64,000 bases of DNA, from positions 124,001 to 188,000 of the forward strand of contig JADJWH010000004.1 of the NCBI GenBank assembly GCA_016716465.1, in the 5' to 3' direction. Under the pieces are notes generated by a model that saw only the letters and a program-made list of their open reading frames with translations, was not told the DNA's origin and made no database searches. Source of the DNA: Gammaproteobacteria bacterium (GTDB lineage Bacteria > Pseudomonadota > Gammaproteobacteria > SZUA-140). Shown here piece after piece: positions 61,327 through 64,000 of the stretch; position 1 is the stretch's first letter; each line of letters begins with the position of its first letter. The translations under genes were made by a program, and so were the position numbers.

Positions 61327-62799
61327 CTATACCGCCTCCTTCATCATCGGGCGGAGTATCTCGGCATAACGGCGGGCGATCAGGTCGCGGCGCGGACGCC
61401 CGGTTCCGGTAAGCTGCCCGTTCACGATCGAGAACGGCTCCGCCGCCAGCACATAGCCGCCCACCCGGGCGTAATCCGGCAATCTGCGGTTCACCGCCTC
61501 CACCGCCGCCCCGACCTCCTCCGCGCGCGCGCCCTTCGCCGCCACGATCAACGCCACATTGATCGGGCTGGATTCTCCGAACACCACCGCCTGCATTACC
61601 GTTTCCTGGGTCAGCAATTCACTTTCGATCCATTCGGGGGAGATGTTGCGTCCGAACGCGCTCGCGTAGGCGTTCTTCTTGCGTCCGGTGAAATACAGAA
61701 ACCCGTCGGCATCGAGATAGCCGAGATCGCCGGTGGCCAGTTCTCCGGCACACGGCTCTCCACCCAGATACCCGGAGTACAAATCACCCTGGACCAGGAT
61801 CTCGCCATCCTCAGCGATGCGGACCGTCAAACCAGGCAGCGGCCGGCCCACGGAGCCGATCCTGTTCGCGGCGGGCGTATTGAGGGCAACGACGGAGGCG
61901 GCCTCCGACAGGCCGTAGCCCTGATACACCGGCAGCGCCGCGTGCTGCGCCCGGAGCAACAGCTCACGGGCCACCGGCGCGCCCCCGACGGCGATGGAGC
62001 GCAGGCTGTCGGGCAAACGCGCACCGCGTGCGCGCGCGACCAGCATCGCGCGCAACTGTTGCGGAATAACGATCACGCCGCTGGGGCGATGGCGATTCAA
62101 CGAATCGATCATCTGCGCCACATCGAGTCCGGATGAACCTGCCAGACCTACCTTGCGCAAGGGGGGCACGTGGCAACGCGCGCCGGCGAGCAAGGGTACG
62201 TAGACACCGCCCAGATTTTCCAGCAAGGTAGCGAGCGGGGTCAGACACAGACTGGCATCGTTTTCCGTCGCCGCGGTAACCTGGACCAGTACTTCGGCCT
62301 TGTGCTCCAGCGCACGGCGCGAGAGGGAGACCCCGCGGGGCTCGCCGGTGCTGCCCGAGGTGTAGGTGATCTTGGCCGTATCGACCAATGCCCGCGCAGC
62401 CTCCGTTCCGGACAGCATGGCCAGGGTCAGCGATTCCCCGGCGATGACGACCGTGGTCAGAACCGCCCCTGTCGCAAAGCGGGAAAGCCGCTCGGGCTGA
62501 TCGGTAATCAGGCATTCCACACCGGCATCGCGCACGCTGTGCGCAAGTTGCTCATCGGTGAAGAACCCGGGCAGAGGAACACAAACGATATTTCCCGCCA
62601 GCGCCGCCAGATCCGCGACGACCCAGGCCGGCCCGTTGTCCAGCAACAGCCCCACCGTGCGGCCGCGCAAGCGGTCCCGCAGGGAATCGATCTCGTCGAT
62701 GAGAGCGCGATAGCTCAGGGTCGCGTGTTCACCCGCGACCGCGGGAATATCCGGCCTGACCCGGGCATGCGCCCGGATTTGCGTAATGATGCGGCTCAT
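61327..62799 (-). CDS. AMP-binding acyl-adenylating enzyme
   Basis: The 490-residue protein belongs to the ANL superfamily. It has the P-loop-like motif ITYTSGSTGEPRGVSLS, A5 YQGYGLSEAASVVALNTP, A7 GELATGDLGYLDADGFLYFTGRKKN, and A10-like NGQLTGTGRPRRDLI. In A10 the usual catalytic Lys position appears to be Arg, which may weaken adenylation or mark a subfamily. There is no carrier domain. It directly abuts the hemolysin-family gene upstream and the diiron-protein gene downstream. It probably activates a fatty acid as acyl-AMP or acyl-CoA for the partner enzymes (inference). Confidence 0.88.
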   Translation of the reverse strand: MSRIITQIRAHARVRPDIPAVAGEHATLSYRALIDEIDSLRDRLRGRTVGLLLDNGPAWVVADLAALAGNIVCVPLPGFFTDEQLAHSVRDAGVECLITDQPERLSRFATGAVLTTVVIAGESLTLAMLSGTEAARALVDTAKITYTSGSTGEPRGVSLSRRALEHKAEVLVQVTAATENDASLCLTPLATLLENLGGVYVPLLAGARCHVPPLRKVGLAGSSGLDVAQMIDSLNRHRPSGVIVIPQQLRAMLVARARGARLPDSLRSIAVGGAPVARELLLRAQHAALPVYQGYGLSEAASVVALNTPAANRIGSVGRPLPGLTVRIAEDGEILVQGDLYSGYLGGEPCAGELATGDLGYLDADGFLYFTGRKKNAYASAFGRNISPEWIESELLTQETVMQAVVFGESSPINVALIVAAKGARAEEVGAAVEAVNRRLPDYARVGGYVLAAEPFSIVNGQLTGTGRPRRDLIARRYAEILRPMMKEAV

Positions 62800-63549
62800 T
62801 CAACAATCCGACCCGGATGCCACGTCGTAGACCGCGCGGGCCTGATTCCCAAGTCTCTGCGCCTCCAGCCAGAGGCTCCACAGCTTGCGCCTGTCCGGGC
62901 GGATGGCTGCACCCAGTTGCTGGAATCCCTGCGCGATCTCGCCGTAGCACACCACCGGTCCGGCGTCATAGTAGCTCCCCCACTGGACTCGCTCCGCGGG
63001 TGGGAGTCGCGTGACATCCGCACGCGCATGAATCTTCAGGGGCAGCCCGAGGCGTATGAATGCGTTGTAGACGGGTGGAATGGCGGTGAAAACCACCCAC
63101 TCGTAGCCCGAGGAATAGAGATAGGCGGTCAAGGTCGCAATCAGCCAACGTGCCTGGCCGACGCTGGCAGGCGCCAGATTTCCCACTTCGACGATGGAAG
63201 AGCGCGAGATCCGGGACCGCCCGGTCTGCGCGGCGAGAAACGTCTCGATCTCGACGTCCAGGTAATGCTCCGAATACAGCCGCTCCTGCTCCGCCGGTCG
63301 TACGCCCGCGACGGCGCACAAGGCCTGATCTTCTCCTACCAGACTGAGCAGATCCGGGCAGAAGCTCGAGATTTCTGCTCCGTAGGTTCGACGGAAACGT
63401 TCACGCACGAAACCTTCCATGAGCGGTCGCAGCGGATCGAGGCGGTCGTGCCTGCCCAGCGTCAATGCAGTGCGCGGTTCCCCCAGACGCGGCAAGGCGG
63501 ACACCTCGCAGTGTGAATTTTCCGTGGTCAGATCAGTTTGGATACTCAT
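62800..63549 (-). CDS. Thermostable-hemolysin-family protein (GNAT/autoinducer-synthase-like fold)
   Basis: The 249-residue protein starts at ATG 63549 (MSIQTDLTTENS), with AGGTG about 9 bases upstream; the frame is open to 63717 but that part is not credible. Recognisable family features are LRPLMEGFVRERFRRTYGAEISSFCPDLLSL, VAGVRPAEQERLYSEHYLD, SSIVEVGNLAPASVGQARWLIATLTAYLYSSGYEWVVFTAIPPVYNAF, RLGLPLKI and WGSYYDAGPVVCYGEI. These match proteins labelled thermostable hemolysin (T_hemolysin), which look related to GNAT acyltransferases and acyl-homoserine-lactone synthases. Haemolysis is probably a side effect of a product, not the enzyme's role. It is the first gene of the operon. Confidence 0.87.
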   Translation of the reverse strand: MSIQTDLTTENSHCEVSALPRLGEPRTALTLGRHDRLDPLRPLMEGFVRERFRRTYGAEISSFCPDLLSLVGEDQALCAVAGVRPAEQERLYSEHYLDVEIETFLAAQTGRSRISRSSIVEVGNLAPASVGQARWLIATLTAYLYSSGYEWVVFTAIPPVYNAFIRLGLPLKIHARADVTRLPPAERVQWGSYYDAGPVVCYGEIAQGFQQLGAAIRPDRRKLWSLWLEAQRLGNQARAVYDVASGSDC

Positions 63550-63897
63550 GTGCAACACCTGTTTCGGCCTACTACAGCGCCAAGAATAGGGTGTCGAACT
63601 TAAAATACACTTAAGCGGAATGCTTGAAAAAACGGAAAAATCCGCGAGGCCATCAACGCAAAGGCCCCGCTCGTGGCGAGGCCCCCGGAAACATGAAGCC
63701 TGCCAAGGCGCCGACATCCTTATCGGCTTTAGCTGTCATCGACAGGCCTTGACAGAACTTATTCAGATAGACCGTGCGGGTTGCAAAAAGTTCACGCGAC
63801 AGAACACTACGCACGCCGGGCAACAGCCAGCGTCAGATCAGGTCTCAAAATAGAATTTCATGCGGCTCAGAGCCTGGCCATGCTGAACCGGAACCGC
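63550..63897. other. Promoter region of the hemolysin-family operon
   Basis: This 348-bp region has no convincing gene. It holds the CTTAAG-N5-TTTAAG box at 63599-63615, a possible -10 element TATTCT (minus strand, 63583-63588), and an imperfect GC-rich hairpin at about 63663-63683 (GGCCCCGC/GCGAGGCC, 7 of 8 pairing) that may end transcription of the gene entering from the right edge. Confidence 0.5.
63599..63615 (-). promoter_or_regulatory. PmrA/QseB-type box upstream of the hemolysin-family operon
   Basis: On the minus strand CTTAAG (63610-63615) and TTTAAG (63599-63604) are separated by TGTAT. This is an exact match to the PmrA-type box (C/T)TTAAG-N5-(C/T)TTAAG, centred about 58 bp upstream of the operon start. 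The same motif occurs three times in a row at 40835-40862. Confidence 0.6.
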
Positions 63898-64000
63898 CTA
63901 TCTGTAATGCTCCAGGGCATCCACGAAGGCGGTGATTCTGTCCCAATCCCACGGGCTGGCGGCGACACCCTCCAGCCTGGTCGTATCGTGGGGATATGCC
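63898..64000 (-). CDS. C-terminal end of an unidentified protein (partial)
   Basis: A minus-strand frame enters from the right edge and ends with TAG at 63898-63900. The 33 visible residues (RLEGVAASPWDWDRITAFVDALEHYR at the end) are rich in Asp, Trp and hydrophobic residues and look like real coding sequence with GC-rich third positions. I cannot name the family. It is followed by the promoter region of the hemolysin-family operon, so it is probably a separate transcription unit. Confidence 0.5.
   Translation of the reverse strand, partial: AYPHDTTRLEGVAASPWDWDRITAFVDALEHYR

Noticed and set aside
63620..63853. 77-residue plus-strand frame near the right end
   Set aside because: It covers a putative terminator hairpin and promoter region, with a disordered translation and no ribosome-binding site.

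Overview
The window looks like chromosome from a GC-rich, free-living gammaproteobacterium. Three gene orders typical of that class support this: lptD-surA-pdxA-ksgA, glyQ-glyS-gmhB-plsC, and glnA-(DUF4124)-ntrB-ntrC. A glycolate salvage set (glcD, glcE, glcF plus a serine-glyoxylate-type aminotransferase), nickel uptake, molybdenum cofactor genes, a TusA-type sulfur carrier and very heme-rich cytochromes fit a respiratory, possibly chemolithoautotrophic sulfur-cycle bacterium (inference). I see no rRNA, tRNA, CRISPR array, insertion sequence or phage gene.

Layout. 1-1826 (minus): end of a nickel/cobalt ECF transporter locus (cbiM/nikM, nikL, nikK). 2121-4555 (minus): moaA-moaC-moaD-moaE for molybdopterin synthesis. 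5211-8335 (plus): a cytosolic Kelch propeller and two MoeB/ThiF-type adenylating enzymes, one with an N-terminal rhodanese domain. 8403-9347: an HDOD protein. 9734-15153: envelope biogenesis and housekeeping genes. 15133-19466 (minus): glyQ-glyS-gmhB-plsC; the GmhB protein lacks its nucleophilic Asp. 19774-21749: a conserved hypothetical gene, then a PP-loop ATPase overlapping a tusA-like gene. 21775-26761: a nitrogen-control locus with sigma-54 promoter motifs. 26854-33173: pyrD, trmL, a TPR glycosyltransferase, a methyltransferase, lysA, lptM (48 residues) and an esterase. 33322-35677: a cNMP-binding/rhodanese fusion and an EAL-HDOD protein.

The accessory core is 37336-48302. An electron-transfer locus lies between glcD (35831-37315) and glcE-glcF (48444-50762). 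Two genes read leftward (ferredoxin/FAD oxidoreductase, Sel1-ankyrin protein). Five read rightward (cytochrome b-like membrane protein, a 21-CxxCH cytochrome, a 25-CxxCH repeat cytochrome, a small exported protein, and a SPOR/TPR outer-membrane barrel). Together they could carry electrons from a cytoplasmic NAD(P)H/ferredoxin module through the inner membrane and periplasm to the cell surface. An aminotransferase follows glcF, then a 2213-residue lipoprotein with 16 cadherin-like repeats.

At the right end (59177-63549, minus) five almost overlapping genes encode a thermostable-hemolysin-family acyltransferase-like protein, an acyl-adenylating enzyme, a heme-oxygenase-like diiron protein, an exported TPR protein and an SDR reductase. 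This looks like a compact small-molecule or lipid pathway. Both this operon and the electron-transfer locus carry CTTAAG-N5-(C/T)TTAAG boxes of the PmrA/QseB type, suggesting a shared regulator.
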